Assembly (NCBI RefSeq): GCF_900102615.1
Contig: NZ_FMYV01000002.1
Coordinates: 62,001 to 126,000, forward strand
Length of the DNA: 64,000 nucleotides
Reading direction: 5' to 3'
From: Geotoga petraea
GTDB taxonomy: Bacteria; Thermotogota; Thermotogae; Petrotogales; Petrotogaceae
The notes under the pieces are model-generated. The model did not search any database and was not told the origin of the DNA. It saw only the letters and a list, made by a program, of their open reading frames with translations. Both the position numbers and the translations under genes were made by a program. Of the stretch, positions 36,534 through 45,205 are shown piece by piece (within the stretch, counting starts at the first letter, position 1; the number at the start of each line of letters is the position of its first letter).

Positions 36534-37496
36534 ATGGACTTTTATGCAATAAAATTCATGTCTACTTCTGATTTAACGGGAGAGACATTTGTTGGGTATA
36601 TTTTTGGTAAAAAAAAGCAAATGCCTGAATTTAATGTATTGGTATTAAACAAAAAAAATTTAAGACAATACGAATTACCTGATTTAAATTTGGATTACAT
36701 ACAATTTAAATCAAAAATAGATCAGTTAGCATATGAAATAACTAAAGACAAAGATTTGGCTTCTAATAATCGTCAATTCAAAGCTTATTTTTATACAACT
36801 TTAAAAAAATATGGATTAGAAATAATAGGTTCAAAGCTTTTTTTAAGTGTTGAAGAAGGGGACCCTTTTGTAATTAAAGCAATAGTCCAAGACATACTTT
36901 ATGACTGGGGTGGGGAGACACAAGTCAAACTAATTGCCCAAAAGTATTTTTATGAAGATTTGACTTGGCTTCAAGCTGCAGAAAAAGAAGGCGAAGAAGG
37001 AGTTTATGAATATCTAAAAAGGGGAGATGTACAAAATGCAATTGAAGTATTCCCTGTTATTGATCCTATAGACGGTTTCCCTATAATTAATTTAGATGTG
37101 GGCGATCCTTTAACAGTAATAAGAATAGATGATGAAAGCAAAAAAGAAAAAATTCCAGTTCACTTAATTTCAAAAGAAATGATACCGGGAACTAATTTTC
37201 TTTTTCTAAAAATAGATTTAGGAGAAGGAATAGTTGGTAAAACAGTAGTTCAAAAGAATTTAAAAGTAAACGTAGATACAGGGAAATTGGAAGATGCTAG
37301 AAAGAGGAAAGAAGAAATAGCTAATGGTGAAACAGAAGCAAAGATTATAGGGGATATCAACGATGAATTTGGGGGCAGTAAAAAATTTAGAGGTGATTCC
37401 AAATTATCGTCTTTTGACCTTATTTTGATAATGAGTTTTTCTATTGTAGGAATTCTTCTTATAGTGTTAATAGGGATTTGGCTTGGGGCGTTTTAA
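36534..37496 (+). CDS. Tail-anchored protein of unknown function
   Basis: A 320-residue protein with no N-terminal signal, a mixed alpha/beta soluble region (about 1-285), and one C-terminal membrane helix (about 292-317) ending in WLGAF. The soluble part would therefore face the cytoplasm. I do not recognise the family; it may be one of the Thermotogota-restricted uncharacterised families. GGGGG is followed by TTTACTG before the ATG, and the stop shares one base with the next start (TAATG). Its position between glgC and the radical SAM-rnf genes suggests transcription with the rnf operon. Confidence 0.7.
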   Translation: MDFYAIKFMSTSDLTGETFVGYIFGKKKQMPEFNVLVLNKKNLRQYELPDLNLDYIQFKSKIDQLAYEITKDKDLASNNRQFKAYFYTTLKKYGLEIIGSKLFLSVEEGDPFVIKAIVQDILYDWGGETQVKLIAQKYFYEDLTWLQAAEKEGEEGVYEYLKRGDVQNAIEVFPVIDPIDGFPIINLDVGDPLTVIRIDDESKKEKIPVHLISKEMIPGTNFLFLKIDLGEGIVGKTVVQKNLKVNVDTGKLEDARKRKEEIANGETEAKIIGDINDEFGGSKKFRGDSKLSSFDLILIMSFSIVGILLIVLIGIWLGAF

Positions 37497-37777
37497 TGAA
37501 ATTGATCATTAACTTAATTTCTTTTATGATTATAATGATTTTTTCATTCATGACTTTGAAATATTTAAACGAAATAATGTTATATCATGATTTTAAAAAG
37601 AATAACATAGATAAAGCAACAAAAATAATTGAGGAAAATGAAAGAATTCAAGGTTTGTCCTTGGATTCTTTTCTTTCTGAAGTAGACATCAAAAATTATA
37701 TTCAAACATCAGAAGCCACTATCTATATTTATGAATTAGAAGAATATGATTTAGTCTACATAGATGAGGAGGATTAA
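37496..37777 (+). CDS. Small membrane-anchored hypothetical protein
   Basis: A 93-residue protein with an N-terminal hydrophobic helix (about 2-24) and an acidic soluble tail. The start at 37496 overlaps the stop of the preceding gene by one base, which suggests reinitiation. I prefer it over an in-frame start six codons earlier inside that gene. No family is recognised. The AGGAGG in its last codons serves as the binding site of the next gene. Confidence 0.65.
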   Translation: MKLIINLISFMIIMIFSFMTLKYLNEIMLYHDFKKNNIDKATKIIEENERIQGLSLDSFLSEVDIKNYIQTSEATIYIYELEEYDLVYIDEED

Positions 37778-37778
37778 G

Positions 37779-38669
37779 TTGAAAGTTTCCTATGCGACAG
37801 CAGTTATGTTGGGAATAAAAAAAGGAAAATTAAACTTTGAAATGCCTACAGCATATTTAATGGTCGGTGAAAAATGCATTTATAATTGTTCTTTCTGTTC
37901 TCAAGCAAGGGAAGCACAAGGAAATAATGATCATCTTTCAAGAATAACTTGGCCTAATATAAATTATGAAAAATTTATAGAAAAGTTTGATTCAACAAAG
38001 TTTAAAAGAGTATGCTTGCAAGTAGTTTCTTCAGTAGGATATGAAGAAGAATTAAAACTTTTATTAGAATATTTAAAAAGTAAAGACATATTGGTATCAG
38101 TTTCTATAAGGCCAAAAAATGAAGAAGAAGTAGAAAATTTGTTCAATAACTACAATATAGATAATATGGGCATATCTACAGACGTTCCAGAAAAAAATTT
38201 GTTCGAAAAAATTAGAGGAACTAAATACGATAAGCATATGGAAATATTGATTAATTCTTCAAAAAAGTTTTTACACAAAGTTACCACACATGTAATAGTT
38301 GGACTTGGTGAAACAGATTTAGATATAGTAAAATTTATTTTGAGAATGAAGAAAAATATGATTAATGTAAGTCTTTTTGCTTTTACTCCCATTAAAGGTA
38401 CTAAATTTGAAAATAAAGAAACACCTTCTTTAGAAAGATACAGAAAAATTCAGTATGCAAAAGAAATTATCGATAATTATAAAGTAAAAATTGAAGAATT
38501 CATTTTTGATGAAAAAGGTAATTTAAAAGAATTACCTGGTTATAATATAGATAAGGAAGAGGCAATAAAAACATCTGGGTGTACTTGGTGTAATAGACCT
38601 TATTATAATGATTCACCTAATAAAACATTTTACAATATACCAAAAGTTAGAACTTTCAAGGAGGGCTAA
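37779..38669 (+). CDS. Radical SAM protein, BioB/LipS-like
   Basis: The 296-residue product carries the radical SAM CxxxCxxC motif as GEKCIYNCSFCSQARE near residue 35 and a TIM-barrel core with THVIVGLGETD. The N-terminal VSYATAVMLGIKKGKL and C-terminal SGCTWCNRPYYNDSP, with two extra cysteines, recall biotin-synthase-like and LipS-type enzymes that hold a second cluster. The reaction is not certain. I chose the TTG at 37779, six bases after GAGGAGGAT, over an ATG inside the previous gene. It ends 2 bases before rnfC, so it is an integral part of the rnf transcript. Confidence 0.75.
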   Translation: MKVSYATAVMLGIKKGKLNFEMPTAYLMVGEKCIYNCSFCSQAREAQGNNDHLSRITWPNINYEKFIEKFDSTKFKRVCLQVVSSVGYEEELKLLLEYLKSKDILVSVSIRPKNEEEVENLFNNYNIDNMGISTDVPEKNLFEKIRGTKYDKHMEILINSSKKFLHKVTTHVIVGLGETDLDIVKFILRMKKNMINVSLFAFTPIKGTKFENKETPSLERYRKIQYAKEIIDNYKVKIEEFIFDEKGNLKELPGYNIDKEEAIKTSGCTWCNRPYYNDSPNKTFYNIPKVRTFKEG

Positions 38670-38671
38670 AC

Positions 38672-40000
38672 ATGGGATTTTTGTCTTTTAAAGGCGGAGT
38701 ACATCCTCCAGAAAAAAAGGAGCTTACAGAATCAAAAGAAATTAAAAAAGCTCCGCTTCCCGATAAAGTATATATGTATACCACAAATCATTTGGGAGCA
38801 CCTGCAAAAATTATTGTTGAACCTGGAGATCAAGTGAAAACAGGTCAAAAAATTGCGGAGGCAAATGGTTTTATTTCTGCAAATGTACATTCTCCAGTCA
38901 CAGGAGAAGTACAAAGTATAGAAAAGATGGTTAATGCAGGTACTGGGAGAAAAGAGGATGTAATAGTTATAAAAAGAACTGCCGAAGATGACTGGGAATT
39001 AATACCTCACAGAGAAAATTATAAAGAGTTAGAAAAAGAGGAATTAATAAACATCATAAAAGAGGCAGGAGTTGTTGGACAAGGTGGAGCTATGTTCCCT
39101 ACGCATGTTAAATTCATGATACCAGAAGGGAAAAAAGCTGAGCACATTATAATAAACGCTGCTGAATGTGAGCCTTACATAACAATTGATGATAGGATTA
39201 TGAAAGAAAAAACAAGGGAAATTTTCAAGGGCTTTGAAATAATCCAGTATATTAGTAATGCATCTAAATTGTATATTGGAATAGAAAGTAATAAGCCTGA
39301 AGCAATTTCTATTATGACAGAAATGGCAAAAAGTAAAGCAAATATCGAAGTAAAAGTTTTAAAAACAAAGTATCCTCAAGGATCTGAAAAACATTTAATT
39401 AAAGCAGTAACCAATAAAGAAGTACCTTCAGGAGGATTGCCAATAGATGTTGGTGTGATAGTTCTTAATGTCTCAACAGTTTATGCTATTTATGACGCAA
39501 TTATAAATGGTAAGCCATTAGTAGAAAGAGGAGCCACTTTTACCGGTGAAGGGGTAAAAAATCCTGGCAACTATTGGTATAAAATTGGAACAAGGGCAGA
39601 TGAACTAATAAATATTGTGGGATTAAAAGAAAATGTAGAAATAGATAGAATTTTATATGGAGGACCAATGATGGGGATTGCTTTGCCTAAGATAGATTTA
39701 CCTACTTTTAAAGGTAATAATGCAATAACAGTTATGACAGCAGACGAAGCCCCAAAAGAAAAAGAATATCCTTGTATAAGATGTTCTACCTGTGTTACCG
39801 TTTGTCCAATGGGATTACAGCCATATTTATTAAAAAAATTAACTGATAATAGGGATTATGATAAAGCTAAAGAAAATGGCTTAATTGATTGTATCGAATG
39901 TGGTTCATGTTCTTATGGGTGCCCTTCTGGAATAGAGCTCTCTAAGAGTTTCAAAACAGCTAAAAAAGTTATCAAAGCAATGAGCAAAAGGAGGGGTTGA
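38672..40000 (+). CDS. rnfC: Rnf complex subunit RnfC
   Basis: Peripheral NADH-binding subunit of the Rnf ferredoxin:NAD oxidoreductase, which couples electron flow to Na+ or H+ export. The 442-residue product has a barrel-sandwich N terminus, the FMN/NADH-binding GQGGAMFPTHVKF motif, NAAECEPYITIDDR, and two 4Fe-4S motifs near residue 368 (CIRCSTCVTVCPMG) and near residue 408 (CIECGSCSYGCPSG). AAGGAGG precedes the ATG. It opens the order C-D-G-E-A-B, the one usual in Clostridia and Thermotogota. Confidence 0.97.
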   Translation: MGFLSFKGGVHPPEKKELTESKEIKKAPLPDKVYMYTTNHLGAPAKIIVEPGDQVKTGQKIAEANGFISANVHSPVTGEVQSIEKMVNAGTGRKEDVIVIKRTAEDDWELIPHRENYKELEKEELINIIKEAGVVGQGGAMFPTHVKFMIPEGKKAEHIIINAAECEPYITIDDRIMKEKTREIFKGFEIIQYISNASKLYIGIESNKPEAISIMTEMAKSKANIEVKVLKTKYPQGSEKHLIKAVTNKEVPSGGLPIDVGVIVLNVSTVYAIYDAIINGKPLVERGATFTGEGVKNPGNYWYKIGTRADELINIVGLKENVEIDRILYGGPMMGIALPKIDLPTFKGNNAITVMTADEAPKEKEYPCIRCSTCVTVCPMGLQPYLLKKLTDNRDYDKAKENGLIDCIECGSCSYGCPSGIELSKSFKTAKKVIKAMSKRRG

Positions 40001-40004
40001 TTAA

Positions 40005-41003
40005 ATGAAACTGAAATTGGCAGCAGCACCTCATTTTAGAACAAACGATTCAACAAGGAAGATAATGTTAGATGTATTGATAGCTCTTTTGCCAGCTTTA
40101 ATAGTATCCACATGGGTATTTGGAGTCAGAGCCTTATATATCATGTTATTTTCAATGGTTTTAGCAGAATTAATTGATTTTACTATAGTAAAATTTATCA
40201 GAAAAAACAAAAATTATGTACCTGACTTATCTGCCTCAGTAACAGGTTTGTTATTGGGAATGAATTTGTCTATGGCCGTCTCCTGGTACCACATATTAAT
40301 TGGTGTAGCTTTTTCAATAATTATAGGTAAACAGATATACGGAGGGTTAGGACAAAATATTTTCAACCCTGCATTAGTAGGTAGAGTTTTCATGGTGGTT
40401 TCTTTCCCAGGAGTTATGACTACTTGGATAAAACCATTTTATTATCAAAATGTAGATAATGCTTTATCATTATCTTCTATAGATACTTTCACAGGAGCTA
40501 GTGCTCTTGGCCTATTGGGAAATTCTGGAGAAGAAGCAGCACTTCAAACGTATAGTTATATGGATATGTTTCTTGGAAGAATACCAGGATCAATTGGGGA
40601 AGTTAGCGCATTAGCTTTAATTATAGGATTTGTTTACTTAGTTTTAAGAGGAAGGATAAAAATAACAGTTCCATTATCATACATAGGGACTGTTTTAATA
40701 ATAAGTAGTATTTTTTATCTTTTTGATCCTACATACGCAACGCCTTTATTTCACATTCTTTCGGGTGGTTTGATGTTAGGAGCCTTATTTATGGCTACAG
40801 ATATGGTTACCTCTCCTATGACTAAAAAGGGGCAATTATTATATGGGGCAGGCATGGGTTTAATTACCATGGTAATAAGGTATTTTGGTGCTTATCCAGA
40901 AGGTGTTTCTTTCTCAATATTAATAATGAATGCTTTAGTTCCTTTAATTGATTTATGGGGGAAGCCAAGAATATTTGGGACTTCAAAGAAGGTGGCTAAA
41001 TAA
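40005..41003 (+). CDS. rnfD: Rnf complex subunit RnfD
   Basis: Integral membrane subunit with about nine to ten helices and covalently bound FMN. The flavinylation motif is SIDTFTGASALG with Thr163 as the likely phosphoester acceptor. LGQNIFNPALVGRVFM and GALFMATDMVTSPMT match the NqrB/RnfD family. It overlaps rnfG by one base (TAATG). FMN attachment requires an ApbE flavin transferase, which is not in this window. Confidence 0.95.
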   Translation: MKLKLAAAPHFRTNDSTRKIMLDVLIALLPALIVSTWVFGVRALYIMLFSMVLAELIDFTIVKFIRKNKNYVPDLSASVTGLLLGMNLSMAVSWYHILIGVAFSIIIGKQIYGGLGQNIFNPALVGRVFMVVSFPGVMTTWIKPFYYQNVDNALSLSSIDTFTGASALGLLGNSGEEAALQTYSYMDMFLGRIPGSIGEVSALALIIGFVYLVLRGRIKITVPLSYIGTVLIISSIFYLFDPTYATPLFHILSGGLMLGALFMATDMVTSPMTKKGQLLYGAGMGLITMVIRYFGAYPEGVSFSILIMNALVPLIDLWGKPRIFGTSKKVAK

Positions 41004-41698
41004 TGAAAGATTATTTAAAAACTGGTTCAATATTAATGTTATATATGATTGTAGCAGCTTTTTTAGTTGCAGTAGTATATAATTTTGTTAATCCATTTAT
41101 TCAAGACGCTGAATTTAACGCAAAATTAGATGCTATAAAAGCTGTATTGGTAGATGCAGAAACTGATGAATCTTATATTCAAGAAATACCGCAATCATCA
41201 GAAGAATTAGAACAATATATTTGGGAAGAATCCGAAGAAAATGTACTAATGACAAATTCTGAAAATTCAAAAATAATGTCACCTGTATATAAATTTAGTT
41301 CAGAAGATAAAGAAATTTACGTACTCACTATAGCAGGTTTAGGTTTTGGTGGAGACGTCACTTCAGTAGCTTCTTTTGTAAAAGAAAATGGGAAAGTAAA
41401 GTTAAATAAAATTGAAGTTATCAATTATTCTCAAGAAACTCCGGGACTTGGGGCTAAAATCTCTGAAGAAGATGTTCAAAAAAGATTTTACAATATTCCA
41501 CAGGAAGGGTTAAAATCTGAGGTTCAGGTAAACAAAGATGCTGGAGCTTCTACAGATCCTTCATTGAGAGAAAAATTGAAAGAAGAAGGGACTGTTCAAA
41601 CAAGTGATGTTATGACAGGTGCAACAATAACTCCAAGAGGGGTTGCTAATTCATTGAATATGGCTGTAGAATTTCTCTCTGAAAAAGGAGTGATGTAG
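41003..41698 (+). CDS. rnfG: Rnf complex subunit RnfG
   Basis: Single-span subunit (helix about 9-31) with an extracytoplasmic FMN-binding domain. The flavinylation motif SDVMTGATITPRGV carries Thr205, and INYSQETPGLGAKI is the conserved segment of the NqrC/RnfG group. Length (231 residues) is slightly above average because of an acidic insertion near residues 50-75. It is followed 1 base later by rnfE. Confidence 0.95.
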   Translation: MKDYLKTGSILMLYMIVAAFLVAVVYNFVNPFIQDAEFNAKLDAIKAVLVDAETDESYIQEIPQSSEELEQYIWEESEENVLMTNSENSKIMSPVYKFSSEDKEIYVLTIAGLGFGGDVTSVASFVKENGKVKLNKIEVINYSQETPGLGAKISEEDVQKRFYNIPQEGLKSEVQVNKDAGASTDPSLREKLKEEGTVQTSDVMTGATITPRGVANSLNMAVEFLSEKGVM

Positions 41699-41699
41699 A

Positions 41700-42329
41700 A
41701 TGGCTACAAGAATGGCAAATTTTAAAAGTGGTTTAATAGATAATAATCCAGTTTTTGTTCAGGTTTTAGGTATGTGTCCAACTCTTGCAACTACTACTAA
41801 TGCAGAAAATGGATTAGGTATGGGATTGGCTTCTTTGGCAGTTTTAATCATGTCAAATATTGTTATTTCATTAATAAGAAAAATGGTTCCTCAAAAGATA
41901 AGAATTCCAGTTTATATAGTTGTTATAGCTTCATTTGTTACTATAATTGATTTGGTAATGCATGGTTTTACATATGAGTTATGGAAAACACTTGGATTAT
42001 TCATACCTCTTATAGTTGTTAACTGTATTATTATGGGAAGAGCAGAAGCTTTTGCTTCAAAAAATGGAATAGTTGATTCAATAATAGATGCTTTGGGAAT
42101 GGGGTTAGGATTTACAGGATCATTAATATTATTGGGATCCGTAAGAGAATTATTAGGAAATGGCACTATTTTTGGTTTGGACATTTGGGCTGATGGTTTA
42201 AAAATGTATGCATTTATTTTACCTCCAGGTGCATTTATAGCTTTAGGTTTGCTATTAGCTATGTTTAATTATATTGGTATTAGAAGAGAAGAAAATAAAA
42301 AAAAGAAAAAGGCTGGTGGAAATAAATGA
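41700..42329 (+). CDS. rnfE: Rnf complex subunit RnfE
   Basis: Six-helix membrane subunit of 209 residues. It shows the conserved NPVFVQVLGMCPTLATTTNAENGLGMG near the N terminus, LIVVNCIIMGRAEAFASKNG and GSVRELLGNGT, all typical of the RnfA/RnfE/NqrD/NqrE family. The Cys in GMCPT and the one in VNCII line the membrane 2Fe-2S site between RnfA and RnfE known from structures. It overlaps rnfA by 4 bases. Confidence 0.95.
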   Translation: MATRMANFKSGLIDNNPVFVQVLGMCPTLATTTNAENGLGMGLASLAVLIMSNIVISLIRKMVPQKIRIPVYIVVIASFVTIIDLVMHGFTYELWKTLGLFIPLIVVNCIIMGRAEAFASKNGIVDSIIDALGMGLGFTGSLILLGSVRELLGNGTIFGLDIWADGLKMYAFILPPGAFIALGLLLAMFNYIGIRREENKKKKKAGGNK

Positions 42330-42904
42330 CGAATTTAATATTAATATTTTTATCAGCAACACTTGTTAACAACTTTGTTCTATCAAGGTTTTTAGGGATA
42401 TGTCCTTTTTTAGGTGTGTCAAAAAAAATAGATTCAGCGACTGGAATGTCAATGGCAGTTATTTTTGTTATGACAATGGCTGGTATAATCACTTGGGGAT
42501 TAAATTTAATCTTAGTAGTAACAGGTTTGGAATTTTTGAGAATAATTGTATTTATTTTGGTTATAGCATCATTAGTTCAATTTGTCGAATTCTTTATAAA
42601 GAAGACATCACCATCTCTATATGAAGCATTGGGTATATATTTACCTTTGATCACTACAAATTGTGCTGTTTTAGGAGTTGCATTAATCAATATACAAACT
42701 AATTATAATTTTATTGAAGCAACAGTTAATTCATTTGCGTCCTCATTGGGTTTTGCAATGGCTTTAATTATATTTTCATCAATAAGAGAAAGGGTAGACT
42801 TAAATAATATCCCAAAAGCATTTAAAGGAACTGCATTGGCTTTGATTACAGCAGGATTATTGTCAATGGCATTTATGGGATTCTCCGGACTTGTAAAAAT
42901 ATAA
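42326..42904 (+). CDS. rnfA: Rnf complex subunit RnfA
   Basis: Six-helix membrane subunit of 192 residues, the inverted-topology partner of RnfE. Landmarks are NNFVLSRFLGICPFLGVSKK and LPLITTNCAVLGVALIN, whose cysteines complete the 2Fe-2S site. The ATGA overlap with rnfE indicates coupled, equal expression. Confidence 0.95.
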   Translation: MTNLILIFLSATLVNNFVLSRFLGICPFLGVSKKIDSATGMSMAVIFVMTMAGIITWGLNLILVVTGLEFLRIIVFILVIASLVQFVEFFIKKTSPSLYEALGIYLPLITTNCAVLGVALINIQTNYNFIEATVNSFASSLGFAMALIIFSSIRERVDLNNIPKAFKGTALALITAGLLSMAFMGFSGLVKI

Positions 42905-42916
42905 GGAGGTTTATTA

Positions 42917-43276
42917 ATGGAAACGGTTATTTATGCTGTAATATTACTTGGATTATTGGGTCTCTTAGCAGGAACTTTCTTAGCTTTTGCAGCAAAAAAG
43001 TTTGAAGTTAAAGAAAATTCAAGAAAAATCATCACTGAAATAGTTTTACCTGGAATAAATTGTGGAGCATGTGGTTATCCTGGCTGTTCTGCTTTTGCAA
43101 AAGGATTTATAAATGGTGAAGTAGATAAAAACGGATGTGTTCCAGGGAAAAGACAAGGAGTTCCAGAAAAACTTGAATTAATAAGCAAGATGTCTGATGA
43201 AGAATTAAATGAGTTATACGAATCAGCAAGCGAAGAAGAAAGCAAAATTAAAGAAGAATTAGAAAAAAAATTATAA
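42917..43276 (+). CDS. rnfB: Short RnfB lacking the ferredoxin domain
   Basis: The 119-residue product has the N-terminal membrane helix (about 4-26) and the first iron-sulfur domain (INCGACGYPGCSAFAKG, with cysteines 49, 52, 57 and 74). It then ends in a charged helix. Typical RnfB proteins go on for 70-200 more residues with two or more ferredoxin-like 4Fe-4S motifs that accept electrons from ferredoxin; none is here. The stop is followed at once by a terminator, and no other frame downstream encodes CxxCxxC motifs, so this is not a frameshift. AAGGAGG precedes the ATG. Confidence 0.88.
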   Translation: METVIYAVILLGLLGLLAGTFLAFAAKKFEVKENSRKIITEIVLPGINCGACGYPGCSAFAKGFINGEVDKNGCVPGKRQGVPEKLELISKMSDEELNELYESASEEESKIKEELEKKL

Positions 43277-43280
43277 AATA

Positions 43281-43312
43281 AAACCTGCAGGCAAATGTCT
43301 GCAGGTTTCTTT
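43281..43312 (+). terminator. Bidirectional terminator between rnfB and the ferritin-like gene
   Basis: AAACCTGCAG (43281-43290) pairs with CTGCAGGTTT (43299-43308) around an eight-base loop. A T-rich run follows on the plus strand, and on the minus strand a TTTTATTTTATAATTTTTTTT run follows. The flanking genes converge on it, so it can end both. Confidence 0.88.
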
Positions 43313-43329
43313 AATATTTTTGTTTTAAT

Positions 43330-43830
43330 TTAGAATAGAGGTTCAAATCCCATTTCATCCCAGTAATCTTTCATCATATCTCTATAAAGATCGTATAAAG
43401 TATCTCTATGATTTTTCTCCCATTTAGATAGTTTTTTTAGTATGTCTTTTGCATCTTTGTCTTCAACATTATCAGCGGCATTGTCATAAAAATTTTTAAA
43501 ATCTTCTTCAATTAAATAAGCCATTCTTATAATAGAGAGATCTGATGTCATATCTTCAATTTCTTCTTCAACAATTTCGTTTTTCTTTCGAGATTCAAAA
43601 AAACTTTTATCTTCTTCAAAAATTATTTCGTTGAGTTTTTTGTTTCCATCTTCTGTTGCATCAATTAAATCTGATATATATTGAATATGGTCATATTCCA
43701 TTTCAGCCAAATTTTCAAAAATCTCTTTCAACTGTGAATTTTTCACCTTTAGTTTGTTTGTTTTATAGAATTCGTTCCCTTCTTTTTCCCTTGATAAAGC
43801 ATATTTTAAAATTCCCAAAACTTTGGTCAT
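43330..43830 (-). CDS. Ferritin-like/rubrerythrin-type diiron protein
   Basis: A 166-residue four-helix protein with diiron ligand patterns: REKEGNEFYK in helix 1, LAEMEYDHIQY in helix 2 (E-x-x-H), YLIEEDFKNFYD in helix 3 and LSKWEKNHRDTLYDL in helix 4 (E-x-x-H). It lacks a rubredoxin domain, as in the ferritin-like group found in anaerobes. A role in iron or peroxide handling is likely. AGGAGG precedes the ATG. Its promoter contains a perfect 14-bp palindrome over the start region. Confidence 0.8.
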   Translation of the reverse strand: MTKVLGILKYALSREKEGNEFYKTNKLKVKNSQLKEIFENLAEMEYDHIQYISDLIDATEDGNKKLNEIIFEEDKSFFESRKKNEIVEEEIEDMTSDLSIIRMAYLIEEDFKNFYDNAADNVEDKDAKDILKKLSKWEKNHRDTLYDLYRDMMKDYWDEMGFEPLF

Positions 43831-43851
43831 AATTAAAACCTCCTAATAAAA

Positions 43852-43865
43852 TGAAATATATTTCA
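43852..43865. promoter_or_regulatory. 14-bp perfect palindrome (candidate operator) at the ferritin-like promoter
   Basis: TGAAATATATTTCA is self-complementary over its whole length. It directly follows the minus-strand -10 box (43866-43871) and therefore covers the expected transcription start of the ferritin-like gene, where a repressor would block transcription. It differs from the classical PerR and Fur boxes. Confidence 0.55.
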
Positions 43866-43894
43866 ATTATAACATTAGATTAATAGATAAACAA
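43866..43894 (-). promoter_or_regulatory. Promoter of the ferritin-like gene
   Basis: On the minus strand TTGTTT (43894-43889) and TATAAT (43871-43866) are 17 bases apart. The start codon follows 35 bases after the -10. Confidence 0.6.
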
Positions 43895-43896
43895 AA

Positions 43897-45108
43897 TCAA
43901 ATCCCTTTATTTAAATATTTTTGTTGTTCTTTTGACAACGTATCTATTTCTATACCCATTGTTTCTAATTTTATACGAGCGATTTTATTATCTATAAAAT
44001 CTGGGACAGGTTTTACATTAATTTTTTGATCTGGATTTTCTAAAAGATATTTTGCAGCTTCAAGCTGTAAGCTGAAAGAAAGATCCATAATTTCTATTGG
44101 GTGTCCATCTCCATTAACAAGATTGACTAGTCTGCCTTTTGCTAAAAGAAAAAGTGATTTTCCATCTATTTTATACTCCTCAACTCCCGGTTTAATTTCT
44201 TCAATTGAATCAGCTATTTCCTTCATATCTTTTACGCTAACTTCAACATCAAAATGACCAGAATTAGCTAATATTGCACCATCCTTCATTTTTCTAAAAT
44301 GTTTTTTTGTGATTATATTTATATCTCCTGTTGCTGTAACAAAAATGTCTCCTATAGGTGCAGCATAATCCATTTTCATAACTCTGAAGCCATCCATAAT
44401 GGCTTCATTGGCTTTTATTGGGTCTACTTCTGTTACAATAACATTAGCGCCTAAACCTTTGGCCCTTAGTGCAATACCTCGTGAGCACCATCCATATCCT
44501 CCAACTACAACATTTTTGCCAGTAACAGTTGTATTTGTAGATCTAATAATACCATCCCATGTAGATTGACCAGTTCCATATCTATTATCAAAGAGGTATT
44601 TCATTTTAGAATTGTTTACTGCTATAACGGGTACTTTTAAAGATCCTTTTTTATTCAAGGCTTCATATCTCATAACTCCTGTAGTAGTTTCTTCACAAAT
44701 ACCAAGTAGAGAATTTGTGTCATATTTTTCTATATATCTCGATCCAAGATCTGCTCCATCATCAATAATAATATCTGGTTTTTGGGAAAGTACTTTGTCA
44801 ATGTTTTTCCAATAAACACCTTCATCTAAAGTTTTTTCAGCATAAACATTTAGCCCATAATCTTTAAGTGCTTCAACTACATCAGGCTGGGTGGAAAGTG
44901 GGTTACTGCCTGTTATTGATACTTCAGCACCAAGCTGTTTTAAAATAATGGCTAAGTATGCAGTTTTTGCTTCTAAATGGATACTCATTGAAATTTTTTT
45001 GCCTTTAAAAGGTTTTTCATCATAGTATTTTTCTTTAATGCTATTAATTACTTTCATGTACTTTTTAACCCAATCAATCTTTTGATGTCCTGATTTTTTT
45101 AAATCCAT
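43897..45108 (-). CDS. ahcY: Adenosylhomocysteinase
   Basis: Hydrolyses S-adenosylhomocysteine to adenosine and homocysteine, relieving product inhibition of methyltransferases. The 403-residue product is the short type known from Thermotoga and archaea. It has SIHLEAKTAYLAIILKQLGA near the start, ETTTGVMRYEAL, NNSKMKYLFDNRYGTGQS, the dinucleotide-binding GGYGWCSRGIALRAKGLGANV, and NSGHFDVEV. AAGGGGGAT precedes the ATG. A TATAAT lies on the minus strand at 45145-45140 with no good -35. The leader is only about 30 bases, too short for a SAH riboswitch. Confidence 0.95.
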   Translation of the reverse strand: MDLKKSGHQKIDWVKKYMKVINSIKEKYYDEKPFKGKKISMSIHLEAKTAYLAIILKQLGAEVSITGSNPLSTQPDVVEALKDYGLNVYAEKTLDEGVYWKNIDKVLSQKPDIIIDDGADLGSRYIEKYDTNSLLGICEETTTGVMRYEALNKKGSLKVPVIAVNNSKMKYLFDNRYGTGQSTWDGIIRSTNTTVTGKNVVVGGYGWCSRGIALRAKGLGANVIVTEVDPIKANEAIMDGFRVMKMDYAAPIGDIFVTATGDINIITKKHFRKMKDGAILANSGHFDVEVSVKDMKEIADSIEEIKPGVEEYKIDGKSLFLLAKGRLVNLVNGDGHPIEIMDLSFSLQLEAAKYLLENPDQKINVKPVPDFIDNKIARIKLETMGIEIDTLSKEQQKYLNKGI

Positions 45109-45205
45109 TTTTTATCCCCCTTAAATTGGCTATATTATGATTATATCATTTTTCATTTTTTTGTTTTTTTATTATTTCATAAATTTCAAAGAATAATTTA
45201 AAGAA

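Noticed and set aside
43277-43329. Frameshifted ferredoxin domain after rnfB
   Set aside because: The 53 bases to the convergent gene hold only a terminator, and no frame contains cysteine motifs.
45109-45205. SAH or SAM riboswitch upstream of ahcY
   Set aside because: The leader after the likely -10 is about 30 bases and has no multi-helix structure or terminator.
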